Of a stretch of 64,000 nt of DNA, positions 41,055-49,913 are shown in pieces (positions within the stretch are counted from its first letter, which is position 1; every line of letters begins with the position of its first letter). Source of the stretch: Bacteroidales bacterium (GTDB taxonomy: Bacteria; Bacteroidota; Bacteroidia; Bacteroidales; F082); NCBI GenBank assembly GCA_019454985.1, contig JACFNF010000010.1, positions 1-64,000 of the forward strand. The letters are read 5' to 3'. The notes under the pieces were generated by a model, which was given only the letters and a program-made list of their open reading frames with translations, made no database searches and was not told the DNA's origin. Both the position numbers and the translations under genes were made by a program.

Positions 41055-42107
41055 ATGAAAACCGAAGTAATCATCGTTGGGCAGGGATTGGCCGGCAGTG
41101 TATTTTCGGCTTACCTGATGCAAAGCGGGATTCCTTTTGTCGTCTTTGATTGGCCTGAGCATACAACCGCCTCGAAACTTGCTGCCGGAATCATGAACCC
41201 GGTTGTTTTTAAATATCTTACACTAAGCTGGGGCGCTCCCGAAGGTTTCTTTTCCTCACTCAATTTTTATCTTCGTCTTCAAGAACAATTCAAAACGAAT
41301 TTTTTTCATCCTTTACCAATTTTTAAGCTTTTTGATGGGGATGAATTGCAGCTGTGGCAGTCTAAATCAAACCATCGGACAATTTCCCCCTTTCTCGAAA
41401 TTAACCCTAAAGCACATAGTTGGATTGAAGATGTAATTGCACCTTTTGGTTTTGGAAAGGTTGAACCAGCAGCATGGTTAGATGTCCCGCTTTTTCTTAA
41501 TATAATCCGCCGTGAACTTCTTCGCCGCAACTGTCTTTTTGAGATGCAGGTCGAATATCAGAAAATTGATATTCAACCCGATGTAATCTTTTATGAAGGA
41601 ATTCAGGCCAAGAGCATGGTGTTTTGCGAGGGCTGGTCAGTCAAAGATAATCCCTGGTTTGGCCAACTCCCTTTTCGTCCGGTAAAAGGCGAGATACTTA
41701 CTGTGAGAATCCCGTATTTCCGACCGGAAGGTATTCTTACCAGAGAGGTTTTTCTGTTGCCTTTTGGCGATGGATTTTTCCGGCTTGGTTCAACCTACGA
41801 TCGTGAAAACGTCAATACAATCACCACAAATGAGGCAAAAGAAGAGCTCCTTTCCAAATTGGCGCAGATGCTGCCCATGGATGTGGAAGTGTTGGAGCAG
41901 GTAGCAGGGGTAAGGCCTGCCATTGCTGATCGCAAGCCTGTGATCGGGCGGCATCCGCAGTATCAGCGTCTTTATCTGCTGAACGGTTTGGGTACAAAAG
42001 GAATACAATGGGCGCCGCTGGCAGCCGATGCTCTTCTCAAACTCATCCAAAACAATATTGAGTTGTCCAACGAAATCAACTTAAGACGATTTCACCGGTT
42101 CATCTAA
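41055..42107 (+). CDS. FAD-dependent oxidoreductase (DAO superfamily)
   Basis: 350 residues. The Rossmann start VIIVGQGLAGSVFSAYLMQSG (4-24) and the following acidic position (FDWPE) indicate FAD binding; KLAAGIMNPVVFK is typical of the DAO/glycine oxidase group, as is EQVAGVRPAIADRKPVIGRHP at the C-terminal FAD loop and LNGLGTKGIQWAPLAADAL at the end. It probably oxidises an amine or amino acid, or resembles the C-terminal domain of MnmC; no methyltransferase domain is attached. The last 27 bp overlap the convergent LpxH-like gene. The distance of 6 bp to gapA suggests co-transcription. Confidence 0.83.
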   Translation: MKTEVIIVGQGLAGSVFSAYLMQSGIPFVVFDWPEHTTASKLAAGIMNPVVFKYLTLSWGAPEGFFSSLNFYLRLQEQFKTNFFHPLPIFKLFDGDELQLWQSKSNHRTISPFLEINPKAHSWIEDVIAPFGFGKVEPAAWLDVPLFLNIIRRELLRRNCLFEMQVEYQKIDIQPDVIFYEGIQAKSMVFCEGWSVKDNPWFGQLPFRPVKGEILTVRIPYFRPEGILTREVFLLPFGDGFFRLGSTYDRENVNTITTNEAKEELLSKLAQMLPMDVEVLEQVAGVRPAIADRKPVIGRHPQYQRLYLLNGLGTKGIQWAPLAADALLKLIQNNIELSNEINLRRFHRFI

Positions 42108-42869
42108 TAAAAACGAGCGAAGTTCTAACCGCTCTCCATCAAAAACGGCATAGGTGAAATGGGTAACCCAGTCGCCCAGAATGGTCAGTTGACAGCTCTC
42201 TGACAACGAAACCTGGATAGGGATATGGCGATGTCCAAACACAAAATAATTGATCGCAGGCTGCTGCTCGAGCTTTCTTTTGGCATAATGGTAAAGCATC
42301 TCGTTTTCGATTTCGACTTTAAAATCGTTTTTTTGTTCGCGGGCAATATTGGCAATCCGGCTTTTTCGCGAGAAATAGAGCCCCAGGCGTGTCCCCAGAT
42401 CGGGATGCAGCCACCGGAAAAGCCATTGATTTAGCCGGTTTTCGAAAACTTTTTTAATCAGCTTATATCCGGTATCCCCCGGACCAAGACCGTCGCCGTG
42501 AGCCAAAAAGAAAGTATTTTCATCAAACTTACAAACAAGCGCTTTGCGATGAAGAATCATCCCGACTTCCTTTTGTAGATAATCGAAGGCCCAGATGTCG
42601 TGGTTTCCAAGGAAAACATGAACCGGAATACCGCTGTCAGTTAGCGATGCAATCATCCCAAGAAGTCGGGTATAACCTTTTGGTACAGCGGTTTTATATT
42701 CGAACCAAAAGTCGAACAAATCGCCCATGAGATATATCTCACGGGCGTTGTGACGGATACTTCCAAGCCATTGAACGAGTTTTTTTTCCCTGATTAAACT
42801 CTGCTCAGGGTTGGGCACTCCAAGGTGGAAGTCGGATGCAAAATAAATATGACTCCTGTTGTTGGCCAA
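42081..42869 (-). CDS. lpxH: UDP-2,3-diacylglucosamine diphosphatase LpxH-like metallophosphoesterase
   Basis: 262 residues with the complete calcineurin-type metal-site motifs: DFHLG (Asp, His), GDLFDFWFEY, GNHD, HGDGLGPGD and GHRHIP. The GDLFDFWFEY and HGDGLGP forms are those of the LpxH group, which cleaves UDP-2,3-diacylglucosamine in lipid A synthesis. It is in one unit with lpxK two genes upstream, which supports that role. The 3' end overlaps the FAD oxidoreductase gene by 27 bp on the other strand. Confidence 0.87.
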   Translation of the reverse strand: MANNRSHIYFASDFHLGVPNPEQSLIREKKLVQWLGSIRHNAREIYLMGDLFDFWFEYKTAVPKGYTRLLGMIASLTDSGIPVHVFLGNHDIWAFDYLQKEVGMILHRKALVCKFDENTFFLAHGDGLGPGDTGYKLIKKVFENRLNQWLFRWLHPDLGTRLGLYFSRKSRIANIAREQKNDFKVEIENEMLYHYAKRKLEQQPAINYFVFGHRHIPIQVSLSESCQLTILGDWVTHFTYAVFDGERLELRSFLLDEPVKSS

Positions 42870-42879
42870 GTTCCTGAAA

Positions 42880-43695
42880 TTAGAAAAGCGGTTCTTTGAG
42901 CAGTTCTTTGATCAGCATGGCCATTTTGGGCTGTGCGGCTGCGGCAGCCTCAATCACTTCTTCGTGCGAGATTTCCACAATTTTTCCTCTGACACCCAGG
43001 TCGCTGATCACCGACAGGGCAAACACCCTGAGGTTCATATGGCGTGCAACGATCACTTCAGGCACGGTTGACATGCCCACAGCGTGGCCGCCAATGGCAT
43101 TGATGTAATAATATTCTGCCGGAGTTTCAAAAGTGGGGCCGGTAACGGCTGTGTAAATGCCTTCGTGAACTTTGATTCCACAACGGCGAGCCACTTTGTG
43201 TGCAGTTTGGAGAATATGACGGTCGTAAGCTTCGCTCATGTCGGGGAAACGAACTCCGATGCGGTCGTCGTTACGCCCAATCAAAGGATTGGGCATCAGA
43301 TTGATATGATCAGAAATCAACATGATGTCGCCAATCTCGAACTCAGCTTTCAGCCCGCCGCTGGCATTGCTGACTATGAGCAGCTCAATACCAAGTTGTT
43401 TCATTACCCGCACCGGAAAAGTTACTTCCTGCATGGTATAGCCTTCATAATAATGGAAGCGCCCTTGCATGGCAATAATATGGCGGCCACTGAGCTTCCC
43501 AAAGATAAGGCGGCCTTGATGACCATGAACCGTCGAAACCGGAAAATGGGGGATGTCTGCGTAGGGGATGGCTTTCTCAACCTCAATCTCGTTGACCAAC
43601 TCGCCTAATCCGGTGCCAAGAATAATGCCTGCCTCCACCGGAGTTGGATACAGTTTCTTAATAAATTCAGCTGTTTCTTTGATTTTTTCTAACAT
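42880..43695 (-). CDS. punA: Purine-nucleoside phosphorylase (trimeric, class II type)
   Basis: 271 residues. Motifs are GIILGTGLGELVNEIE (phosphate loop), HGHQGRLIFGKLSG, MQGRFHYYEGYTMQEVTFPVRVM, LIVSNASGGLK and GPTFETPAEYYYI, with AVGMSTVPEVIVARHM near the C-terminus. It cleaves inosine and guanosine with phosphate in purine salvage, in the cytoplasm. The start overlaps the end of lpxK by 29 bp and the stop is 10 bp before the LpxH-like gene, so it is translated inside a lipid A operon. Confidence 0.95.
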   Translation of the reverse strand: MLEKIKETAEFIKKLYPTPVEAGIILGTGLGELVNEIEVEKAIPYADIPHFPVSTVHGHQGRLIFGKLSGRHIIAMQGRFHYYEGYTMQEVTFPVRVMKQLGIELLIVSNASGGLKAEFEIGDIMLISDHINLMPNPLIGRNDDRIGVRFPDMSEAYDRHILQTAHKVARRCGIKVHEGIYTAVTGPTFETPAEYYYINAIGGHAVGMSTVPEVIVARHMNLRVFALSVISDLGVRGKIVEISHEEVIEAAAAAQPKMAMLIKELLKEPLF

Positions 43696-44722
43696 AATCT
43701 AACATCATTTCGTCAAAACTAATCCCTTTCGTCGAATGAAATGCCACTTCAATGGGCAGATAAAACAACGGTATCTGTTCAAAGATGCGAAGATACTCAG
43801 AATCTCTGAATCGGACAGCGTCTTTCTCCGTTGTCACGATGATTTTGTTTTTGCCGATGATGTCGTTGAATTTTTTTTCGATAAGCTGAACGTCTTTTTC
43901 GGTGTATTGATGATGGTCAGGAAAGCTTAACTCAATAAGGACAGTGCATTGTGGCTGAAGGTATTCTTTCAGCGGATAAGTATTGGCAATCCCGGTTACC
44001 AGCAACACACTCGAAAGATTTCGCGGAACGGCGAAATAACTGTTTTTTTGAACAGGTTTGAGTTTCCCGTATTTCAAATATGAGAAAAATAATTTCTGAT
44101 GTGGCCTTGGCTTGATTTTACCGTAAAGCTCATCGGCAATAAAAGGCGAAAATACCGTAGGCGTCTTTGTTACGATAATGATATCTGCATTTTTTGCTGA
44201 TTTTCTGTTATCGCGCAGTGTCCCTGTAGGGAATAGATAATCTTTCGTGTAAAGGTGATGATAGTCAGTGAGCAGGATGTTCATGCCGGACTTCACCGGA
44301 AGATGTTGAAAAGCATCATCGAGCAGGATGATGTCGGGGGCTTTTTCCATGGCAAGTAGAATCCGGATTCCACGTTTGCGCTTTTCGTCAACGGCTACAA
44401 AAATATCATTGAATTTGGTCAAAAATTGTTTGGGCTCATCGCCGATATCTGTAACTTTTGAATGGGCGTCGGCAAGCAAAAAACCACTCGTTTTGCGTTT
44501 ATAGCCCCGGCTCAGCGTTGCAACCCTGTAGTTTGCCTTGAAAAGACGAATAAGATATTCAATGTGAGGCGTCTTTCCTGTTCCTCCCATACTCAAATTG
44601 CCCACCGAAATGACCGGGATATTGGCTGAATAACGATTCAGTAAACCCAGATCGTACAACAAATGCCGTAACGCAATTGTCACCGAATAGAGCCAGCTGA
44701 CGGGCAAAAGCAAATATCTCAT
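43667..44722 (-). CDS. lpxK: Tetraacyldisaccharide 4'-kinase
   Basis: 351 residues from the ATG at 44722 (MRYLLLPVSWLYS), which is the position of LpxK starts; the 8-codon longer form needs a TTG. An N-terminal membrane segment precedes the kinase domain: ISVGNLSMGGTGKTPHIEYL (P-loop), VATLSRGYKRKT, GDEPKQFL and LLDDAFQHLPVK. LpxK phosphorylates the 4' position of the lipid A disaccharide at the inner membrane. First gene of the lpxK-punA-lpxH unit. Confidence 0.94.
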   Translation of the reverse strand: MRYLLLPVSWLYSVTIALRHLLYDLGLLNRYSANIPVISVGNLSMGGTGKTPHIEYLIRLFKANYRVATLSRGYKRKTSGFLLADAHSKVTDIGDEPKQFLTKFNDIFVAVDEKRKRGIRILLAMEKAPDIILLDDAFQHLPVKSGMNILLTDYHHLYTKDYLFPTGTLRDNRKSAKNADIIIVTKTPTVFSPFIADELYGKIKPRPHQKLFFSYLKYGKLKPVQKNSYFAVPRNLSSVLLVTGIANTYPLKEYLQPQCTVLIELSFPDHHQYTEKDVQLIEKKFNDIIGKNKIIVTTEKDAVRFRDSEYLRIFEQIPLFYLPIEVAFHSTKGISFDEMMLDYVRKNQRNS

Positions 44723-44793
44723 CAGAAAGAAATAAAAAATGTGCAAAACAGCGTCTCCGACGCAATATTAAACATATTTATTCAATATTAAGC

Positions 44794-44801
44794 TATCTTT
44801 G
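44794..44801 (+). promoter_or_regulatory. -7 box (TATCTTTG) of the Nif3-like gene
   Basis: Exact TAnnTTTG match 62 bp before the ATG at 44863, in a strongly AT-rich divergent region (44723-44862). Confidence 0.55.
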
Positions 44802-44862
44802 TACGATTGTATATAAAATAAGTTACCTTAATATCTATTTTTCAAGGAGTTTTCAAAGGTTT

Positions 44863-45981
44863 ATGGATAAAAAGATCCTTCATATTGACGAAATTCTTTC
44901 CCTTTTTGCACAAGAGGCTCCTTTTCAGCTTCAGGAAAATTATGATAACAGTGGCCTGATTGTGGGCGACCGCCGATGGCAAACCGATAGCGCACTGCTC
45001 TCTGTGGATGTTACGGAAGATGTTGTGGATGAAGCAATACGGCTCAATACGAAACTCATCGTTGCGCATCATCCCATCATTTTCAAAGGACTGAAAAAAC
45101 TCACTCCCGATGACGCTGTTTCGCGTGTGGTGATGAAAGCCATCCGGCATGATATTGCCATTATTGCCGTACATACCAATTTAGACAATAGTTTTTCGGG
45201 TACTAATTTTATTTTGTCAAAAAAGCTTGGGCTGAACGGACTCACCATTCTTGACCCCAAAGAAGAAATACTGAAAAAGCTTGTGGTTTTCGTTCCAACT
45301 GCACATCTGACCGAGGTCAGACAAGCCATCTTTACGGCGGGTGGCGGACATATTGGTCAATATGATTCCTGTAGTTTCAGCACTCCTGGAAAAGGTAGTT
45401 TTCGTGCCGGGGAAAATGCCAATCCTTTTGTTGGCGAAATTGGCAACCTTCACGAAGAAGAAGAACAGCGTCTTGAAGTGATTGTGCCAAGCTTCAGGCT
45501 GAATGCGGTGATCAATGCCATGCTCAAGGCACATCCCTATGAAGAAGTGGCCTACGACCTTATTCCGCTCGACAATCGGTTCGACAGAGCCGGCTCCGGA
45601 ATGATCGGCTCGTTGCCGGAGGCTATGGATGAACATGATTTTCTTGAAATGATTGCCGTGCGATGTGATATTCCAGTATTGCGACATACCCACCTCAATG
45701 GGAAAAAGATTAAAAAAGTGGCTGTTTGTGGCGGCTCGGGAGCCTTCCTTTTGGGCGCAGCCAAAGCGGCCGGAGCCGATGCCTTTGTGACAGCCGACCT
45801 GAAGTATCACGATTTTCACGATGCCGATAATAAGCTTCTGTTTGTTGATGCCGGACATTATGAAACTGAACAATTTACGAAAGAATGGATGGCTGATAAA
45901 ATAAAGAAAAAAAATCCTAATTTTGCAGTCCGCTTTTCGGAGGTAAATACCAATCCGATCAGTTATTTTCTCAAATCGTAA
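44863..45981 (+). CDS. Nif3-like dinuclear metal-centre protein
   Basis: 372 residues: two NIF3/YbgI halves (about 1-125 and 245-372) with the PII-like NGG1p-interacting insertion between them, as in the long Bacteroidota and Gram-positive forms. Metal ligands are visible in VAHHPIIFKGL, AVHTNLDN and, near the end, DAGHYETEQF. A conserved GSGAFLLGAAKAAGADAFVTADLKYHDF precedes it (given in parts: GGSGAFLLGAA, ADAFVTADLKYH). The cellular function is unresolved; proposed roles include GTP cyclohydrolase-like chemistry. The zinc-ribbon gene follows after 10 bp, a pairing common in many bacteria. Confidence 0.92.
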   Translation: MDKKILHIDEILSLFAQEAPFQLQENYDNSGLIVGDRRWQTDSALLSVDVTEDVVDEAIRLNTKLIVAHHPIIFKGLKKLTPDDAVSRVVMKAIRHDIAIIAVHTNLDNSFSGTNFILSKKLGLNGLTILDPKEEILKKLVVFVPTAHLTEVRQAIFTAGGGHIGQYDSCSFSTPGKGSFRAGENANPFVGEIGNLHEEEEQRLEVIVPSFRLNAVINAMLKAHPYEEVAYDLIPLDNRFDRAGSGMIGSLPEAMDEHDFLEMIAVRCDIPVLRHTHLNGKKIKKVAVCGGSGAFLLGAAKAAGADAFVTADLKYHDFHDADNKLLFVDAGHYETEQFTKEWMADKIKKKNPNFAVRFSEVNTNPISYFLKS

Positions 45982-45991
45982 ATTTGAAACC

Positions 45992-46789
45992 ATGTCGAAA
46001 GAAGATCAGGTAGAAAACATGAACCCGGGCGCAATGGCCGCCGACGAACCGGTAGAAGTAACCATAGAACGTAAACTTGTTGCTTTGTACACCTTGCAGC
46101 AGATTCATTCTCAGATAGATAAAATTCGAATCATCAGAGGCGAGCTTCCTCTTGAAGTGCAGGATCTTGAAGATGAAATTGCCGGCCTTGAAACCAGAAT
46201 CGAAAATTACGAGAATGAAACCAATGCCCTTCAGCAGGGAATAGCCGAGAAAAAGCTCGCTATCAAAGATAGCCAGACACTTATCAAACGTTATGAAGAA
46301 CAACTGCTGAATGTGCGAAACAATCGCGAATATGACGCCCTGTCAAAAGAAGTCGAGTTTCAGAATCTCGAAATCCAGCTAGCTGAAAAACGCATCCGCG
46401 AGTTTACTGCCAAGATCGAAGAATATCAAAAAGAAATTGAAACGGCAAAAAGCGTTCTTAGCGAAAGAGTGAGCGATCTTGAAGTAAAAAAATCGGAATT
46501 AAGCTCCATCGTAGAAGAAACTGAGAAAGAAGAAGAAGAATTGGTAAACAAAGCTAAAGAAAGCGAGAGCCAGATTGAAGAACGTCTGGTGATGGCATAC
46601 AAACGTATTCGTCAGAGTGCCCGCAACGGCCTTGCTGTGGTTCAGGTGGAACGTGATGCTTGCGGCGGCTGTTTCAATAAAATTCCGCCCCAGCACCAGC
46701 TCGATATCCGGATGCATAAAAAGGTAATCGTTTGCGAATATTGTGGCCGTATTTTAGTTGATAAAGATATTGCGGCAAGGTATAAATAA
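45992..46789 (+). CDS. Coiled-coil protein with C4-type zinc ribbon
   Basis: 265 residues. Residues about 20-195 are a long charged coiled coil (LYTLQQIHSQIDKIRIIRGEL, VRNNREYDALSKEVEFQNLE). The C-terminus carries a C4 zinc ribbon: CGGCFNK and CEYCGR, Cys pairs about 25 residues apart. This is the DUF164/CT398-like family. A chlamydial member binds sigma-54 and flagellar-type ATPase parts, but no general function is set. It is co-transcribed with the Nif3-like gene and ends at a strong terminator. Confidence 0.9.
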   Translation: MSKEDQVENMNPGAMAADEPVEVTIERKLVALYTLQQIHSQIDKIRIIRGELPLEVQDLEDEIAGLETRIENYENETNALQQGIAEKKLAIKDSQTLIKRYEEQLLNVRNNREYDALSKEVEFQNLEIQLAEKRIREFTAKIEEYQKEIETAKSVLSERVSDLEVKKSELSSIVEETEKEEEELVNKAKESESQIEERLVMAYKRIRQSARNGLAVVQVERDACGGCFNKIPPQHQLDIRMHKKVIVCEYCGRILVDKDIAARYK

Positions 46790-46820
46790 CCGCAAAGCAT
46801 CATTGAAGCTGATTCAAAAA

Positions 46821-46847
46821 GGGGGCAATGCTCCCTTTTTGTATTTT
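46821..46847 (+). terminator. Rho-independent terminator after the zinc-ribbon gene
   Basis: GGGGGC (46821-46826), loop AAT, GCTCCC (46830-46835), one G-T wobble, then TTTTTGTATTTTT. It sits 31 bp after the stop and inside the longest frame of the next gene, so that gene begins at the ATG at 46855. Confidence 0.85.
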
Positions 46848-46854
46848 TACAGGC

Positions 46855-48351
46855 ATGAAGAAGGTCTTTTTTCTGGCAATTTTTCTTTTGACAAGCCTTA
46901 TTGCCAAGTCGGTCACCCTCGTATTCACCGAAGAAGCTGAAAACGCCTACCGGGCTGCATTGGCGTTAGATCAGCCGGCAATGGAGAAATGGTTAGACCT
47001 CGATCGGACTCGTCACCCGGGAAACCAGATAGATTTAGTCATTCGGAATTATTTCGATTTTTTTCTGGCTTTCATCAAAGAAGAAAAAGATCTGGGCGCT
47101 CGCTTTCAGGAAAAAAGGGAATCACGACTGATCATACTGAATCGAGTGAACGATAATAATCCGTTAAAAAAATGGGCCATAGCCACGATTTATTTGCAGT
47201 CGGCTGCCGTCCGTACAAAATTTGATGAGCCGTACAGCGCTGCACTTGAACTCCGGAAAGCCTTTCTGTTACTTCAGGAAAATGAAAAGCAGTTTCCACA
47301 TTACGATATGGGGAAAGCCTCGCTTGGCTTGCTTTATGTTTTGATTGGGAGCATTCCACCGCAATACCAATGGGTGGTCAGGCTTGCCTCAATGCATGGA
47401 AATATCCCCGAGGGGAAAAAGATGTTGTACGAGATCGTTCGTTCTGATCCGGTGCACAAACCAAGCATCTTTCGCGATGAGGCATTGTTTTTTTTGTCTT
47501 TTATCGAAACGAACCTGAACCCTGACAAAGATGGCATAAAACAGTTGTTGGCCGAATTTGGCGACGACGATCTTCGTCATCCGCTCCTGCTTTATGCGAA
47601 AGCCAATATGGAGTTGCGCTCAGGACAAAACGATGCTGCGTTGCAAACCCTACGGAAGAGTCAGGGAGTTCAGAATTGCGGGTTAATTGATTATCTGCTT
47701 TTTATGCAGGGCGAAGCGCTTTTACGTAAATTGGATTTTCATGCCGATTCATTCTATAACGCTTTTATTCAACGATTTAAAGGGGTGAATTATGTGATTG
47801 ATGCCTGGCGAAAAAGAGCCTGGATTTCCGCCTTGAAAGGCGATGTTCAGGGATGGAATGATAATATGCAATCGCTTCGGCAAACCGGCTTTCAGGCTCA
47901 AAACGAATCAGACAAACAAGCCTTGCGTGAGGCTTCGGGGCATCGTATGCCAAATATCCACCTGCTTAAAGCCCGGCTGCTTTTTGACGGGGGATATTAT
48001 CAACAGGTCGAACAATTATTAAGGGAAGGCGCTAAACAGCTCCCTGATTGGAATACCGGCGATCAGTTAGAATATTTTTATCGCGTCGGGCGGGTACAGC
48101 AAGCATTAAATCAGCGCGAAGAAGCGCTGCACTACTATGCTTTGACTTACGCAAAAGGACATAACGACAAAACTTATTTTGCAGCCAATGCGCTGCTGCT
48201 GTCAGGCGAAATATATGAAAACGAAGGCGATTTTCAACAAGCCGAAGAGATGTATAAAAAATGCCTTCAACTCAAACCTGATGAATACCGACTTGGGATT
48301 CATGCCCGAGCAAAAGCCGGCCTGAATCGCATATCAAATGTGAACAAATAA
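46855..48351 (+). CDS. Secreted tetratricopeptide-repeat protein (hypothetical)
   Basis: 498 residues from the ATG at 46855, where a signal peptide begins (MKKVFFLAIFLLTSLIAKSV); the nine-codon extension lies in a terminator. The protein is helical and TPR-like throughout. Clearest repeats are near the C-terminus: QLEYFYRVGRVQQALNQREEA and LLLSGEIYENEGDFQQAEEMY. No catalytic motif. It probably acts as a periplasmic scaffold; partners are unknown. It ends at a bidirectional terminator shared with the convergent barrel gene. Confidence 0.82.
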   Translation: MKKVFFLAIFLLTSLIAKSVTLVFTEEAENAYRAALALDQPAMEKWLDLDRTRHPGNQIDLVIRNYFDFFLAFIKEEKDLGARFQEKRESRLIILNRVNDNNPLKKWAIATIYLQSAAVRTKFDEPYSAALELRKAFLLLQENEKQFPHYDMGKASLGLLYVLIGSIPPQYQWVVRLASMHGNIPEGKKMLYEIVRSDPVHKPSIFRDEALFFLSFIETNLNPDKDGIKQLLAEFGDDDLRHPLLLYAKANMELRSGQNDAALQTLRKSQGVQNCGLIDYLLFMQGEALLRKLDFHADSFYNAFIQRFKGVNYVIDAWRKRAWISALKGDVQGWNDNMQSLRQTGFQAQNESDKQALREASGHRMPNIHLLKARLLFDGGYYQQVEQLLREGAKQLPDWNTGDQLEYFYRVGRVQQALNQREEALHYYALTYAKGHNDKTYFAANALLLSGEIYENEGDFQQAEEMYKKCLQLKPDEYRLGIHARAKAGLNRISNVNK

Positions 48352-48352
48352 A

Positions 48353-48381
48353 AATAGCCTGCCTTGTTCCGGCAGGCTATT
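48353..48381. terminator. Bidirectional rho-independent terminator
   Basis: An 11-bp perfect stem, AATAGCCTGCC (48353-48363) with GGCAGGCTATT (48371-48381), and a 7-nt loop. A-rich on the left and T-rich on the right, it serves both the TPR gene (plus) and the barrel gene (minus). Confidence 0.85.
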
Positions 48382-48398
48382 CTTCGATAACAAAAAAA

Positions 48399-49826
48399 CT
48401 AAAAACGGAATCGTGTACTCAACACGAACTGATTTGTCTTTTGTGTTTGTGTTGCGGGATTCGTGGAATAGTTTTCTGAAGTATAAAGATAATAGTCTTG
48501 TTTCATAATTCCATGAACATAGGCCAGGTCAATGCTGAAACTGCGTTCGTTATAGCCTAAGCCGAAGCTCGTGAAGCTGCGTTTTCCGTCGTTTAACTCA
48601 TGAGCATAAGGACTGCCATAAAGGGCATAACCACCACGAAAGCTATAGGGTCCAACACGCCATTCTGTCCCAAACCGAAGGTTATGTGTTGCGGTATAAA
48701 AATCCCGGATGTTTTGATTTTCGTTTCGGAAAGTATAATCCGGCGCCCTAAGCCGCATAGTACTGTAATCGGCATATTCGTAGTCGGCGCTGACGAGACC
48801 ATATTTTCCGAAAACGAAGGCAAGGCTCCCGATGGCACGCAGCGGTGTACTGAGATCGTAATAATATTCGCCGGTTGGGGAGCTTTTGGCATTGTAGTCA
48901 GGTTCTAAATATGCTTCGGTTTTGGTGCTCCACACATCATGTAACTCCGAAAAATAGGTCGGTGTGTGAAATGCAGCTCCCACGCGAATCCAGTCGGCAG
49001 GCCTAACGATGGCCCCTAATTTCAGGTTAATTCCGGCTCCCCTTGTTTCAAGTTTCTCAGTATAACTCCATTCGTCAAAACCGATGTAGCGGTCGTTTAC
49101 GTCTTTTTCGGTGTAGGTTGATTCACGGAAAAACCGGACGTAGGGGATGCCAAAGGTGGCGCCAAGATATACTTTGTCGTCGAAATTAGCGCCTGCGCTA
49201 AACACCCATTCATTGGTCGATCCCCAGGAGTTTACCGACTCATATTGGGTGATGTCGCCCTGTGGCACTGGACTGGTATAAACAAGGTTTCCGCTTGCGT
49301 CGCGCACAGTATCAATCAGATATACATACCAGGCCGGGTAAAGATCGTAAGGGAAATCATTTTCAATATTGGCCGGATTGGTGTTCCAATCGTTCTCACC
49401 CTGAATAAAATGGCGGTTATGAAAGGCGTTGGTACGATTCATGCCAAAGCCAAACTGGAAAAATCGCCATGGACTTTCGGGGTTTCTGGGATTGGCTTTG
49501 TTTGTCATTACAAATCCCAAATTGGACAGCGAAAGATTCGAGCGCAAATCGTCGCCATAAGTTCCGTTATAAACCGATTCGGTTTTCGAACTCAGAAAGG
49601 TTGGGCTGAGCGAAAACTCGCTTCGACGATAAAGTCCAATTCCTGCCGGATTGATACTCAGGCTAGTAAAATCGGCGCCTATGGCTCCAAACGCCCCGCC
49701 CATAGCCATACTTCTGGCTGTGCCCTGAACGTAATTCTGCGAAAACCGGAGTGCATCGGTTTCGTTTTGCGACATCGCATTCACCGAAAGGGCGAGAGCA
49801 AAAAGGATTATACTTGCTTTTTTCAT
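48399..49826 (-). CDS. OMPP1/FadL/TodX-like outer-membrane transport protein
   Basis: 475 residues with a signal peptide (1-19, ending AMSQ). The mature N-terminus NETDALRFSQNYVQGTARSMAMGGAFGAIGADFTSLSINPAGIGLYR carries the pattern (TARS-AMGGA, GAD-SL-NPAG) typical of the FadL-like family in Bacteroidota. About fourteen amphipathic strands follow; the last ends FVLSTRFRF with a terminal Phe for barrel insertion. FadL proteins take up hydrophobic compounds; the substrate is unknown here. Confidence 0.85.
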   Translation of the reverse strand: MKKASIILFALALSVNAMSQNETDALRFSQNYVQGTARSMAMGGAFGAIGADFTSLSINPAGIGLYRRSEFSLSPTFLSSKTESVYNGTYGDDLRSNLSLSNLGFVMTNKANPRNPESPWRFFQFGFGMNRTNAFHNRHFIQGENDWNTNPANIENDFPYDLYPAWYVYLIDTVRDASGNLVYTSPVPQGDITQYESVNSWGSTNEWVFSAGANFDDKVYLGATFGIPYVRFFRESTYTEKDVNDRYIGFDEWSYTEKLETRGAGINLKLGAIVRPADWIRVGAAFHTPTYFSELHDVWSTKTEAYLEPDYNAKSSPTGEYYYDLSTPLRAIGSLAFVFGKYGLVSADYEYADYSTMRLRAPDYTFRNENQNIRDFYTATHNLRFGTEWRVGPYSFRGGYALYGSPYAHELNDGKRSFTSFGLGYNERSFSIDLAYVHGIMKQDYYLYTSENYSTNPATQTQKTNQFVLSTRFRF

Positions 49827-49913
49827 TGTTTTACAGATAAATAGGTATAAAATATCTCGTTGTTCTGCGTAAAGTTGTAGAACAAATTCTAAATTTCAAG
49901 TTGTTGAAATGAA

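Noticed and set aside
45217..45993. Open frame of 258 codons antisense to the Nif3-like gene
   Set aside because: The Nif3-like protein is complete with metal-site motifs; the antisense frame has no features.
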